The notes under the pieces: generated by a model | The model's database searches: none | The model's input: the letters and a program-made list of their open reading frames with translations, nothing else | What the model was told of the DNA's origin: nothing | Shown here: piece after piece, positions 50,179 to 57,510 of the stretch | Numbering within the stretch: the first letter of the stretch is position 1 | How the letters are laid out: every line of letters starts with the position of its first letter | Position numbers and translations under genes: made by a program | Assembly (NCBI GenBank): GCA_963791545.1 | Contig: CAWBSR010000017.1 | Coordinates: 619,013-683,012 of the forward strand | Length of the DNA stretch: 64,000 bases | Source: JALYXV01 sp963791545 | GTDB taxonomy: Bacteria; Actinomycetota; Acidimicrobiia; Acidimicrobiales; Palsa-688 | Direction of reading: 5' to 3'

Positions 50179-50403
50179 ATGGCGAAAGACCTCAGCAGCA
50201 CCAAGGCGCGCAAGAAGCTCAGCAAAAAATCCTTCGCGCTGCCCGGAAAGCGAAAGTACCCGATCCCGGACAAGGCCCACGCCCGGAACGCGTTGGCCCG
50301 TGTGGCTCAACATGGCACCGCAACCGAACAAAAGAAGGTCAAGCAAGCAGTGAAGAAGCGGTTCCCGAGTATCGGCAAGAAGAAGTCGAAGAAGAAGACG
50401 TAG
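50179..50403 (+). CDS. Small basic DUF6582-like protein
   Basis: This 74-residue Lys-rich protein reads MAKDLSSTKARKKLSKKSFA and then LPGKRKYPIPDKAHARNALA, followed by RVAQHGTATEQKKVKQAVKK and a poly-Lys end. The PIPD-AHARNALARV segment matches the small DUF6582 family found in bacteria and phages, which has no known function. ATG codons at 50161 and 50173 are also in frame, but they overlap the possible promoter box, so 50179 is preferred. The high charge suggests nucleic-acid binding; this is inference. Confidence 0.75.
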   Translation: MAKDLSSTKARKKLSKKSFALPGKRKYPIPDKAHARNALARVAQHGTATEQKKVKQAVKKRFPSIGKKKSKKKT

Positions 50404-50489
50404 CCACGGCGGTCAGCTCAGCGGACGGTTGGCGCGGGATCGGAAAGGTATGACATGGCCCCGGCTCCCCGATGAAGGTGAGGACGGCG

Positions 50490-51236
50490 ATGAACCATGG
50501 CGTCGGAGTCGCCCGGGTCGGGTGCTCGGGCTGGATGTACCGCCACTGGCGGGGAACCGTCTACCCCGACTCGCTCTCTCAGCGTCAATGGTTCGAGCAT
50601 TACTCGACGTTGTTTGACACCGTTGAGATAAACAACACCTTCTACCGGCTGCCGGCTGAGTCGACCGTCGACGGATGGGCCTCCCAGGCCCCGCCCGGAT
50701 TTGTCTACGCCGTCAAGTTGGGCGCGTTCGGCTCTCATCGCATGAAGTTGCGTGACGCCGGATCATGGCTCCCGAACCATCTGGACCGCCTCGCCCGGCT
50801 GGGGCCCTCCGCCGGTCCCACCTTGGTGCAGTTGCCGCCTCGATGGAAGCGCAATGTGGATCGGCTGGACGAGTTCTTCACCATTGCCGGGCGAACTCGC
50901 CGATGGGCGGTCGAGTTGCGCGATCCTTCGTGGCTCCACGACGAGGTCTATGACGTCCTCGCCCGGCACGAAGTGGCGCTATGTAACCACGACCTGCTGG
51001 CGAACCATCCTTGGGAACGAACCGCCGACTGGGCCTATGTCCGGTTCCACGGCCCCGATGCCATCGGCCACCCGTATCAGGGTCGGTACGGTCCCGACAG
51101 GCTGGCGTCGATGGCGGCCCGTCTGTCGTCATGGCTCGCGGAAGGCCACGACATCTACGCCTATTTCAACAACGACGATTCGGGGTTCGCAGTCCAAGAC
51201 GCCCGGTGGCTGGCGACGCGGCTCGGGTGCCGATGA
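50490..51236 (+). CDS. DUF72 (YecE-like) domain protein
   Basis: This 248-residue TIM-barrel-like protein has the family signature: VARVGCSGWMYRHWRGTVYP, EHYSTLFDTVEINNTFYRLP, FVYAVKLGAFGSHRMKL, AVELRDPSWLHDEV, then ADWAYVRFHGPD and the terminal DIYAYFNNDDSGFAVQDARWL. The family has conserved acidic residues but no firmly known reaction. I chose the ATG at 50490 because GTGAGGACGG precedes it; 50472 is an in-frame alternative without a ribosome site. It is monocistronic. Confidence 0.88.
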   Translation: MNHGVGVARVGCSGWMYRHWRGTVYPDSLSQRQWFEHYSTLFDTVEINNTFYRLPAESTVDGWASQAPPGFVYAVKLGAFGSHRMKLRDAGSWLPNHLDRLARLGPSAGPTLVQLPPRWKRNVDRLDEFFTIAGRTRRWAVELRDPSWLHDEVYDVLARHEVALCNHDLLANHPWERTADWAYVRFHGPDAIGHPYQGRYGPDRLASMAARLSSWLAEGHDIYAYFNNDDSGFAVQDARWLATRLGCR

Positions 51237-51341
51237 CGCTCACCCGGGAGTCGTACTCCATTGGCGGCGCGTCGGCTGGAACCGGTGCGACGGCCGCCTC
51301 GGCGCCCGCCGGTCCTGGGCGCGGTTGATTGGAAGGGTCGG

Positions 51342-51500
51342 TCAGTCGCCCTTGATCTTGTCGGCGATGGTGTCAACCCCGTCTTTCACGTGACCTGTCG
51401 CCTTGTCGACTTTGCCTTCGGTCTTCAACTCGTCGTCGCCGGTGAGACTCCCCGCCGCCTCTTTCACGCGACCTTTCGCTTCATCCATTTCGCCAGCCAT
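51342..51500 (-). CDS. CsbD-family small stress protein
   Basis: This 52-residue protein reads MAGEMDEAKGRVKEAAGSLT, GDDELKTEGKVDKATGHVKD, GVDTIADKIKGD. It is a clear CsbD-like repeat protein with two amphipathic AKGRVKE/GKVDKATG segments. A strong ribosome site (GAGGAGG) lies five bases upstream of the ATG at 51500. CsbD proteins accumulate under general stress in many bacteria, but their mechanism is unknown. A SigB/SigF-like promoter is visible upstream. Confidence 0.92.
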   Translation of the reverse strand: MAGEMDEAKGRVKEAAGSLTGDDELKTEGKVDKATGHVKDGVDTIADKIKGD

Positions 51501-51529
51501 TGTTCCTCCTCAGATCGGTCAACGTGCTT

Positions 51530-51554
51530 GTACCCTCAATCGGCGGAACCGAAC
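51530..51554 (-). promoter_or_regulatory. Possible SigB/SigF-type promoter of csbD
   Basis: On the minus strand GTTC (51554-51551) and GGGTAC (51535-51530) are separated by 15 bases. This resembles the GTTT-N15-GGGTAT promoters of actinobacterial general-stress sigma factors and lies 29 bases before the csbD start. Each box has one mismatch to consensus. Confidence 0.4.
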
Positions 51555-51828
51555 ATGGCCCGTTCGGGGCTGTCCGGGCGTTCTCCAGGAGGGGCCTTGG
51601 TCTGCAGGTCGCTCATTCGATTCCCCACTCCTTCAGGCGGCCCCGGCGCCGGGGCCGCAACCACTCGCCCATTTTCCTGGGCGCGCCGGTCGCCACTCCG
51701 GTTTGCCATGGTGCTCGACCGGGAATGGCCCCGGTGGCATGGGGAGACTTCGGGTGAACGGCACCAGTCAGCTCCTCGCCAAGCCGGCGGCGGCGCACCC
51801 GCCAGCCGTCTAGAGACGAGCGGCGACG
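51555..51828. other. Intergenic region, nothing further recognised
   Basis: The stretch between the csbD promoter and the acyl-CoA-dehydrogenase-like gene contains only unconvincing open frames. The promoter of the four-gene operon starting near 51829 should be here, but no clear boxes were seen. Confidence 0.4.
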
Positions 51829-52875
51829 GTGTGGGGTAGTGCAGAGGTGGTCTCCCGGCGGCCTGTCCCGAGCGGTTTCGCGCTTCCCGAGCTGCAACCC
51901 GGCGACGACGTGGGCCTCGTATTCGTGGCGCAGGCGGCCAGTGGTGAGTTGGCCTTACCGCGGCCAGGGGCGGGCCGAACCGCGGAGCGTTTCGCGGCGC
52001 TGTCGGAGATGGCGGCCGTCGACCTGTCGCTCGGCCGTCTCGTCGAGGGTCATACCGACGCCGACGCCGTCCTGGCCGAAGCTGGCATCGTCGCCCCGCC
52101 CGGTGCGGTCATGGGGGTTTGGGCGGCGCGCCGCGGCGATGCCGATGTCACCGCCACCGCCCTGTCCGGCGGCTGGCGGCTGGTGGGCCGCAAGCCATGG
52201 GCCTCAGGCGCCCACCTTCTCACCCACGCCCTGGTGACCGCGTCCACCGACAACGGGCCGCGGCTGTTCCTCGTCGAGGTGAACGGAACCGGCGTGGAAC
52301 CGGTCGAGGGGACGTGGCCTGCGGTCGGCATGGCGTGGTCCGACAGCCTCGACGTGAGCTTCGACGTCGTGGTGGGCAGGGACGCCTGCGTGGGCGGAGC
52401 GGACTGGTACGTGAAGCGACCGGGCTTCTGGTTCGGCTCGGCGGGGGTGGCGGCGTGTTGGATGGGCGGCGCCATCGGGCTGGTCCGAGCGTTGGCCACC
52501 GACCTTCTCGGGTACGGGGCTCCCGACGCCCATCAGATCGCCCATCTTGGTGCCGCCGCCGCGTCCTGCGCAGCGATGGCCCGCAGCGTGGAGTGGGCGG
52601 CCGGGCTCATCGACCTCGACCCCGGGGACAGCGAGGGTGGGGGGCGGGCGGTGGCCCTCGAGCTCCGCCATCTCGTGGAAGACGGATGCCTCGATGTGGC
52701 CGTCCGGGTCGGGCGGGCCGGCGGGGCCGGCCCGTTGTGCCGGGACGCCGCCCAGGCCCGGCGCTACGCCGATCTTGCGGTGTACATCCGCCAACACCAC
52801 GCGGAGCGGGACAGCGAGGCACTCGGTCGCCTCGTTCTCGACCGTGCCGCCGACCCCACGGCGGGGGCCGAATGA
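51829..52875 (+). CDS. Acyl-CoA dehydrogenase-like protein (operon gene 1)
   Basis: This protein of up to 348 residues resembles a divergent acyl-CoA dehydrogenase: ERFAALSEMAAVDLSLGRLV EGH, PPGAVMGVWAA, GWRLVGRKPWASGAHLLTHA LV, then a C-terminal helical half with GGAIGLVRALATDLL and a terminal DLAVYIRQHHAERDSEALG. The last segment is the usual CoA/FAD-contacting end of the fold. The usual catalytic Glu was not located with confidence, so the reaction is unclear. The start is uncertain: GTG at 51829 or GTG at 51847. It overlaps the PIG-L gene as ATGA. Confidence 0.75.
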   Translation: MWGSAEVVSRRPVPSGFALPELQPGDDVGLVFVAQAASGELALPRPGAGRTAERFAALSEMAAVDLSLGRLVEGHTDADAVLAEAGIVAPPGAVMGVWAARRGDADVTATALSGGWRLVGRKPWASGAHLLTHALVTASTDNGPRLFLVEVNGTGVEPVEGTWPAVGMAWSDSLDVSFDVVVGRDACVGGADWYVKRPGFWFGSAGVAACWMGGAIGLVRALATDLLGYGAPDAHQIAHLGAAAASCAAMARSVEWAAGLIDLDPGDSEGGGRAVALELRHLVEDGCLDVAVRVGRAGGAGPLCRDAAQARRYADLAVYIRQHHAERDSEALGRLVLDRAADPTAGAE

Positions 52876-53621
52876 CTATGAGTGAATCGGCGCGCCGTCT
52901 CGACCGTCCAGGCACGACCGAGGCGGCGTGGGCCGCCTGGACTCTCGATCGGCTCCCCCGGCTGGAGTTGGATCAATACCGCTCGGTGGTGGTGGTCGCA
53001 CCTCACCCAGACGACGAGGTGCTGGGCTGTGGCGGCCTCCTGCAGTTTTTCGCCCAGCGGGCGCTGCCGGTCACCGTCGTCGCAGTGACCGACGGCGAGG
53101 CGTCACACCCGGACTCGCCCACCGTGACTCGAACCGTCATGGCCGGCATCCGGCCACAGGAACGCCGCTACGCCCTCGATCACCTCGGTGTGGCTGCCCG
53201 GATCCAACGGTTGGGCGTGCCCGACGGCGGCGTCGCGGCCCGCACCGACGACGTGTCGGCTCGACTGCGACCCCTGCTGACGCCCGAGGTCCTATGCGTG
53301 GCCCCCTGGGAACGAGACGGCCACCCCGACCATGACGCGACCGCTGAAGCCGCCGTCGTTGCGTGCGCCGCGACCGGCGCCGACCTGCTTCGCTGCCTGA
53401 TCTGGACATGGCATTGGGCGGTTCCCGCCGACCCCCGCGTCCCCTGGTCGCGGGCTCGGCGGTTCGCGCTGACGCCCATGGAAACGCAACGCAAACACTC
53501 GGCGATCACTGCCTTCGCCTCCCAGATCATGCCGCTCAGCGATGAATCGGGTGACGAGCCGATCCTGTCCCCCGGCTTCGTCGCCCACTTCCACCGCGAC
53601 TACGAGGTGTTCCTGCGGTGA
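52872..53621 (+). CDS. PIG-L-family deacetylase (operon gene 2)
   Basis: This 249-residue zinc-dependent N-deacetylase-like enzyme has the defining AHPDDEVLGCGG-type motif as VVAPHPDDEVLGCGGLLQFF (near residues 40-55) and the later metal ligand APWERDGHPDHDATAEA. Family members remove N-acetyl groups from GlcNAc-linked compounds such as mycothiol precursors. Here it is coupled by four-base overlaps to an acyl-CoA-dehydrogenase-like gene before it and a methyltransferase after it. The substrate is therefore probably a special glycoconjugate rather than mycothiol. Confidence 0.9.
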   Translation: MTMSESARRLDRPGTTEAAWAAWTLDRLPRLELDQYRSVVVVAPHPDDEVLGCGGLLQFFAQRALPVTVVAVTDGEASHPDSPTVTRTVMAGIRPQERRYALDHLGVAARIQRLGVPDGGVAARTDDVSARLRPLLTPEVLCVAPWERDGHPDHDATAEAAVVACAATGADLLRCLIWTWHWAVPADPRVPWSRARRFALTPMETQRKHSAITAFASQIMPLSDESGDEPILSPGFVAHFHRDYEVFLR

Positions 53622-54190
53622 CCACCTTGCCGATCGGCCGATTCGAAGCCGACTACGCCCGTGACCCTGACCCGTGGGGTTTGGCGTCGCGGTGGTATGA
53701 GGCTCGAAAGTACGCCCTCACGTTGGCGGCCCTGCCCGAAGCACGCTACCGGCGGGCCTTCGAGCCGGGCTGCTCCATCGGGGTTCTCACCGCCGGGCTC
53801 GCCGAGCGCTGCGACTACCTCCTGGCCGCCGATGGCGTCGAAGCCGCCCTGGACCAAGCCCGCACCCGCGTCGAAAGGCTGGGCCATGTCGACACCGCCC
53901 GCCTGATCGTCCCCCAGGACTGGCCCGAGGGGCCGTGGGGCCTGGTCGTGGTCAGCGAACTTGGCTACTACCTCGACCGATCCGACCTGGCCCGGCTCCT
54001 GGACCGGGCCGCGGCCACGATGGAACCGGGAGCGACGCTCGTCGCGGTGCACTGGCGGGGCGAGACCGACTACCCCCTCAGCGGCGACGCCGTCCACGGG
54101 ATCATCGCCGACCATTCGAGCTTTCAGCGCTTCGGCGGGTACGTCGAAGACCTGTTCCGCATCGACATTTACATCACCAACCAGTTGTGA
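53618..54190 (+). CDS. NodS-like SAM-dependent methyltransferase (operon gene 3)
   Basis: This 190-residue class I methyltransferase has the SAM-binding start RRAFEPGCSIGVLTAGLAER, motif II/III strands YLLAADGVEAALDQAR and LVVVSELGYYLDRSDLARLL, and a DPWGLASRWYEARKYALTL N-terminal segment typical of the NodS group. NodS N-methylates a deacetylated glucosamine in rhizobial Nod factor, which fits the deacetylase one gene upstream. The GTG at 53618 and the end at 54190 both overlap neighbours by four bases. Confidence 0.88.
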   Translation: MTTLPIGRFEADYARDPDPWGLASRWYEARKYALTLAALPEARYRRAFEPGCSIGVLTAGLAERCDYLLAADGVEAALDQARTRVERLGHVDTARLIVPQDWPEGPWGLVVVSELGYYLDRSDLARLLDRAAATMEPGATLVAVHWRGETDYPLSGDAVHGIIADHSSFQRFGGYVEDLFRIDIYITNQL

Positions 54191-54984
54191 CGACCGCACC
54201 CACAGACATCGTGGCGGTCGTGCCCGCCCACAACGAACAAGACGGCATCGCCGTCTGCCTGGCCGGACTGCTGACCGCCGCCGCCCACTGCCAACTGGCC
54301 GGTGTGCGCGTCAAACTTGTCGTCGTCCTTGACGCCTGCGACGACCTGACCCGTCGCCGAGCCGCCGAAGCGCTGGCCACCCTGGCGCCAATCGATCGCG
54401 TCGGCGGAACTCCCGCCACGTCCGGCTCGCGGATTCGAACAGTCGGAAATGTGACGGGCCGGCTGATAACCGTGGCGGTCCGGAACGTGGGCCGAGCCCG
54501 CGCCCTGGGCGCCGCCGCCGGCCTCGACGCCCTCGCCGCCGTGAACCCCGAGGGGATTTGGCTGGCCACGACCGACGCCGACAGTGTCGTCCCGCCGAAC
54601 TGGTTGGCCCATCAACTCCAGCTGCGCCGAGCAGGTGCCGACGGCTGCGCCGGCATGGTCGTCGTCGACTCCTGGCTCGGGCACCCTCCCGGCACCCGGG
54701 CTGCCTACGAGCAGCGCTACTGGCCGCGGGGGCGGATGGACTTCGCCCACCGCCATGTTCACGGCACCAATCTTGGGGTGTCCATGGCCGCCTACCTCGA
54801 CGCCGGAGGATTCCCCGCCATCGCCACCGGCGAGGACCACGCCCTCTGGGAGGCTCTCAGGGCCGCCGACCGGCGCCTCGTCGCCACTCCCCTCGCCGCG
54901 GTCACCACCAGCGGACGCCGCCACGGGCGCAGCCCCGCCGGGTTCGCCGAGCACCTCACCAGCCTCGACTGCAGCCCCGCTTAA
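54187..54984 (+). CDS. Family 2 glycosyltransferase (operon gene 4)
   Basis: This 265-residue GT-A glycosyltransferase has VAVVPAHNEQDGIAVCLAGL, VKLVVVLDACDDLT, metal-binding DAD in LATTDADSVVPPNW, and acceptor-side GEDHALWEAL near residue 218. There are no membrane helices. It closes the four-gene set. Together the operon could build and modify an amino sugar (transfer, deacetylation, methylation) with an acyl-chain oxidation step. Confidence 0.9.
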   Translation: MTTAPTDIVAVVPAHNEQDGIAVCLAGLLTAAAHCQLAGVRVKLVVVLDACDDLTRRRAAEALATLAPIDRVGGTPATSGSRIRTVGNVTGRLITVAVRNVGRARALGAAAGLDALAAVNPEGIWLATTDADSVVPPNWLAHQLQLRRAGADGCAGMVVVDSWLGHPPGTRAAYEQRYWPRGRMDFAHRHVHGTNLGVSMAAYLDAGGFPAIATGEDHALWEALRAADRRLVATPLAAVTTSGRRHGRSPAGFAEHLTSLDCSPA

Positions 54985-55013
54985 CCATCGCATATCGGGG
55001 GAACGAGACGAGG

Positions 55014-55895
55014 ATGCGACTTTCACGAATCACGGATCGGCTAGAAGCACTCTCCGCTATCGACCGGATCGGTCAACCACTGAACCGGGCGGCCCGCAAC
55101 GTCATCCAGGCGGGACCACTGAAAGACGCCCTTAGCGGAACCTGGCTCGGGCACCCCGCCCACCCGATCGCGGTCATGGTCCCTATCGGCTCCTGGACCA
55201 GCGCCACGGTCATCGACCTCGCCGGCGGGGGCCACGGCCGCGCCGCCGCCCGCCGGCTCATCGGCCTCGGCGTGCTCAGCGCCGTGCCCGCCGCGTTGAG
55301 CGGCGTCACCGATTGGTCCGACACCACTGGCGCCGAACAGCGCATCGGTGTCACCCACGGGGCGCTCAACTCCGCCGCCGTCATTCTCTACGGCGCCTCT
55401 TGGTGGGCTCGGCGCCGCCCCGGTCGCAGTGGCACCGTCCTCGCCTTGGCAGGCTTGGCTGTCGCCACCGCCGCCGGCTACCTCGGAGGGCACATGATCT
55501 ACGCGCAAGGGGTGGGCGTGGACACCAACGCGTTCCACAGCGGACCCGATGATTGGGAAACCGTCGCAGCCACACTCAACGTCGACCACGGCCGTGGCTG
55601 CGCCGTCGACGCCGGCCGCACCCGCCTCCTCCTCGTCGCCCAGGGCGACCGAATCCGGGCCCTCGAAAACCGTTGCAGCCACCGCGGCGGGCCCCTATCG
55701 GAGGGGACCATCGACGGAGACTGTGTCATCTGTCCCTGGCATGCCAGCCGTTTCCACCTCGAAACCGGCGAGGTCGTAGCCGGTCCTGCCACTGTCGGAC
55801 AAGCCGCCTACCAGACCAGGGTCACTGACGGACACATCCAGGTCCGCCGAAACGAAACCCGTACCCTTCGGACCAGCCCCGACGGCCCGGGCTGA
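55014..55895 (+). CDS. DUF2231 membrane protein fused to a Rieske [2Fe-2S] domain
   Basis: This 293-residue protein has an N-terminal four-helix DUF2231 membrane domain (WLGHPAHPIAVMVPIGSWTS, VLSAVPAALSGVTDWSDT, LALAGLAVATAAGYLGGHMI) and a C-terminal Rieske domain. The cluster ligands are C-x-H in ENRCSHRGGPLSEGT and C-x2-H in VICPWHASRFHLETG. It is therefore a membrane-bound electron carrier facing a partner that is not visible here. The ATG at 55014 is close behind GGGGGAA/GACGAGG. It stands 29 bases after the glycosyltransferase and might be co-transcribed. Confidence 0.9.
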   Translation: MRLSRITDRLEALSAIDRIGQPLNRAARNVIQAGPLKDALSGTWLGHPAHPIAVMVPIGSWTSATVIDLAGGGHGRAAARRLIGLGVLSAVPAALSGVTDWSDTTGAEQRIGVTHGALNSAAVILYGASWWARRRPGRSGTVLALAGLAVATAAGYLGGHMIYAQGVGVDTNAFHSGPDDWETVAATLNVDHGRGCAVDAGRTRLLLVAQGDRIRALENRCSHRGGPLSEGTIDGDCVICPWHASRFHLETGEVVAGPATVGQAAYQTRVTDGHIQVRRNETRTLRTSPDGPG

Positions 55896-55934
55896 CCGGC
55901 CGGGACCTAAGACTCCGAGTCTGGACCCGACAAC

Positions 55935-56621
55935 TCACTGCAGGACGCGGCTCAGTGGGCTGTCGTCGATGCCTGCTAGCAGTTCGGCGACGCTGGGGTA
56001 GACATCGATGGCCCCCGCCGTGAGCAGCTCGGTGCGGCTGATGCCCCCGGTGAGCACAGCCACACAGGCGACGCCGGCCCTGCCCGCCGCTTCGATGTCC
56101 CAAATGGTGTCACCGACGAAGACGGCCTGGTCGCAGGCAACGCCGGTGCGCTGCAACGCCGCCTCGACGAGGTCTGGTTCGGGCTTGGCGGTTTCGACCT
56201 CCTCGGAGCCAATAATCACGTCGACCACGTCGTCCACGTCCAGGGCGGCGCGAAGGGCGGCCAGCTCCGCGGAACTGGCGGAGGTGGCCAGAGCAACGCG
56301 AGCCCGCTCGGCGACGGCCCGGATGAGGGGCCGGGCACCATCGAAGGGTCGAAGTGTCTCGAAGTTCCTGCCATATAGGCTGGCGTGGCGCGCCTTGACC
56401 TGATCACCGATGGTGGCGGCCACCTCACGACCGAGAAGTTTTTCGAGGAGTTGCGCCGAACCCAATCCGATCGCGCGATGTATCGCCGCCCCGTCCACAT
56501 GCTGGCCCGATTCCCGGAACGCGCCCATCCACGCTACTACGTGCAGATAGTTCGAATCGACGAGGGTGCCGTCGACATCGAACAACACCGCGCCTTGCAG
56601 ACGAGACCGGTCACGCTTCAT
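55935..56621 (-). CDS. HAD-superfamily phosphatase (phosphoglucomutase/phosphoglycolate-phosphatase-like)
   Basis: This 228-residue hydrolase has motif I LFDVDGTLVDSNYLHVVAWM, motif II VALATSASSAEL, motif III Lys in EVETAKPEPDLVEAAL and motif IV VFVGDTIWDIEAAGRAG. The helical cap after motif I (FRESGQHVDGAAIHRAIG) places it in the beta-phosphoglucomutase/phosphatase subfamily. The second Asp of motif I supports phosphatase or mutase chemistry. The substrate is unknown. It is monocistronic and convergent with the Rieske gene, with 39 bases between stops. Confidence 0.9.
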   Translation of the reverse strand: MKRDRSRLQGAVLFDVDGTLVDSNYLHVVAWMGAFRESGQHVDGAAIHRAIGLGSAQLLEKLLGREVAATIGDQVKARHASLYGRNFETLRPFDGARPLIRAVAERARVALATSASSAELAALRAALDVDDVVDVIIGSEEVETAKPEPDLVEAALQRTGVACDQAVFVGDTIWDIEAAGRAGVACVAVLTGGISRTELLTAGAIDVYPSVAELLAGIDDSPLSRVLQ

Positions 56622-56729
56622 ACCAGGCTAATACCCCCTGGCCGGTGGTCCAAGCGTCTGTTCCGGAGCCGCTAATGGAGGCCGAGATCCGTCGGAAGTC
56701 GGCGTCGCCGATATTGTTCGGAACAGACG

Positions 56730-56757
56730 ACCGCCGCCCGGCGGACCGGGCGGCGGT
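56730..56757. terminator. Strong GC hairpin
   Basis: CCGCCGCCCG (56731-56740) pairs perfectly with 56747-56756 around a six-base loop, extended by an A-T pair. It lies between the small acidic gene and the HAD gene, both on the minus strand. No T-run follows, so it is a possible Rho-independent-like or mRNA-end hairpin. Just beside it TGTTC-G-GAACA (56715-56725) forms a short palindrome near the HAD promoter region. Confidence 0.4.
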
Positions 56758-56784
56758 ACAACGTGTCTAGCGGTTATTGGAAGA

Positions 56785-56814
56785 GCCGCCGGAACTCATC
56801 GTATTTCCGGCGGC
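56785..56814 (-). terminator. Hairpin downstream of the small acidic gene
   Basis: GCCGCCGGAA (56785-56794) pairs with TTCCGGCGGC (56805-56814) around a ten-base loop, starting 11 bases after the stop of the acidic-protein gene on the minus strand. A mRNA-end hairpin is the simplest reading. Confidence 0.4.
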
Positions 56815-56824
56815 CGGACCGGCC

Positions 56825-57010
56825 TCACCCGTCGGAAGAACCGGAGCCTTCGCTCGTGGATTCGGGCTTCATATCACGGAAGCCACTGTTCGGGTTCGGC
56901 TCAACGATATCGGTCTCCCCACCGGGACGGGCCTTCAAAAGGTCGCCACGAGGGTCCTGCTGCTGCTGAAGGTCCGACTGATCATTCGTCGAAGCATTCT
57001 CATCGGCCAC
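56825..57010 (-). CDS. Tiny acidic disordered protein
   Basis: This 61-residue protein begins VADENASTNDQSDLQQQQDP and continues RGDLLKARPGGETDIVEPNP to a Ser/Gly-rich end. The GTG at 57010 is supported by CAGGAGGG with ideal spacing; the longer frame upstream has none. It is rich in Asp, Gln and Ser, has no hydrophobic core and is probably disordered. No family is recognised. A second tiny protein of similar style is encoded 190 bases upstream on the same strand. Confidence 0.7.
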   Translation of the reverse strand: MADENASTNDQSDLQQQQDPRGDLLKARPGGETDIVEPNPNSGFRDMKPESTSEGSGSSDG

Positions 57011-57200
57011 GTTGTTCCCTCCTGTAATCGGTTCAATTGTTGTATCCGAATCTCCGGCAATCCACACCTCTGACATGAGATGTATCCGGCACCTTCGAAG
57101 CCCCGGCAGAGAGAGTGACCTGTCGATGATGGTGTTGCCGGCTGATGGTGTTTCGAACGGTTGGTGATGGGGTGCTCGATAAGGCTGGCCCCTCACCTCA

Positions 57201-57359
57201 CTACGGCACCACGTCGGTGTCCTCGGACATGGGATCCCCTTCGACCTTGCCGACGGGGCGGTTGGTCGGACCCTGGGTCTCAGTCGGCTCGTCAGCGAGG
57301 TCCTCGCCGCGCTGGGTGCCTTCGACGTGGTCGGGATTGGGCGGTGCGGTATCTGTCAT
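57201..57359 (-). CDS. Tiny acidic proline-rich protein
   Basis: This 52-residue protein reads MTDTAPPNPDHVEGTQRGED, LADEPTETQGPTNRPVGKVE, GDPMSEDTDVVP. A GAGG lies about eight bases upstream of the ATG at 57359. It is acidic, lacks hydrophobic residues and is not assigned to a family. The G/C-biased third positions and sensible start favour a real gene. The intergenic stretch between it and the next divergent gene (57360-57510) shows no further feature. Confidence 0.55.
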   Translation of the reverse strand: MTDTAPPNPDHVEGTQRGEDLADEPTETQGPTNRPVGKVEGDPMSEDTDVVP

Positions 57360-57510
57360 GCGGCCGCCTCTACCCACTTTGTACCGGCGTTAATCAGTCG
57401 GTCGAGCGGGACGGCTCTGCACCACGGGGAACGACGAAGCCCTATGTCCATCGTCGGTTGGCCATCGGTTTGTTCATGGACGTGAGCCCCTACGCCATAT
57501 CGTCAAGGTC

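Noticed and set aside
54425..54445. tRNA T-loop-like GGATTCGAAC sequence
   Set aside because: No acceptor or anticodon arms surround it and it lies within the glycosyltransferase coding frame.
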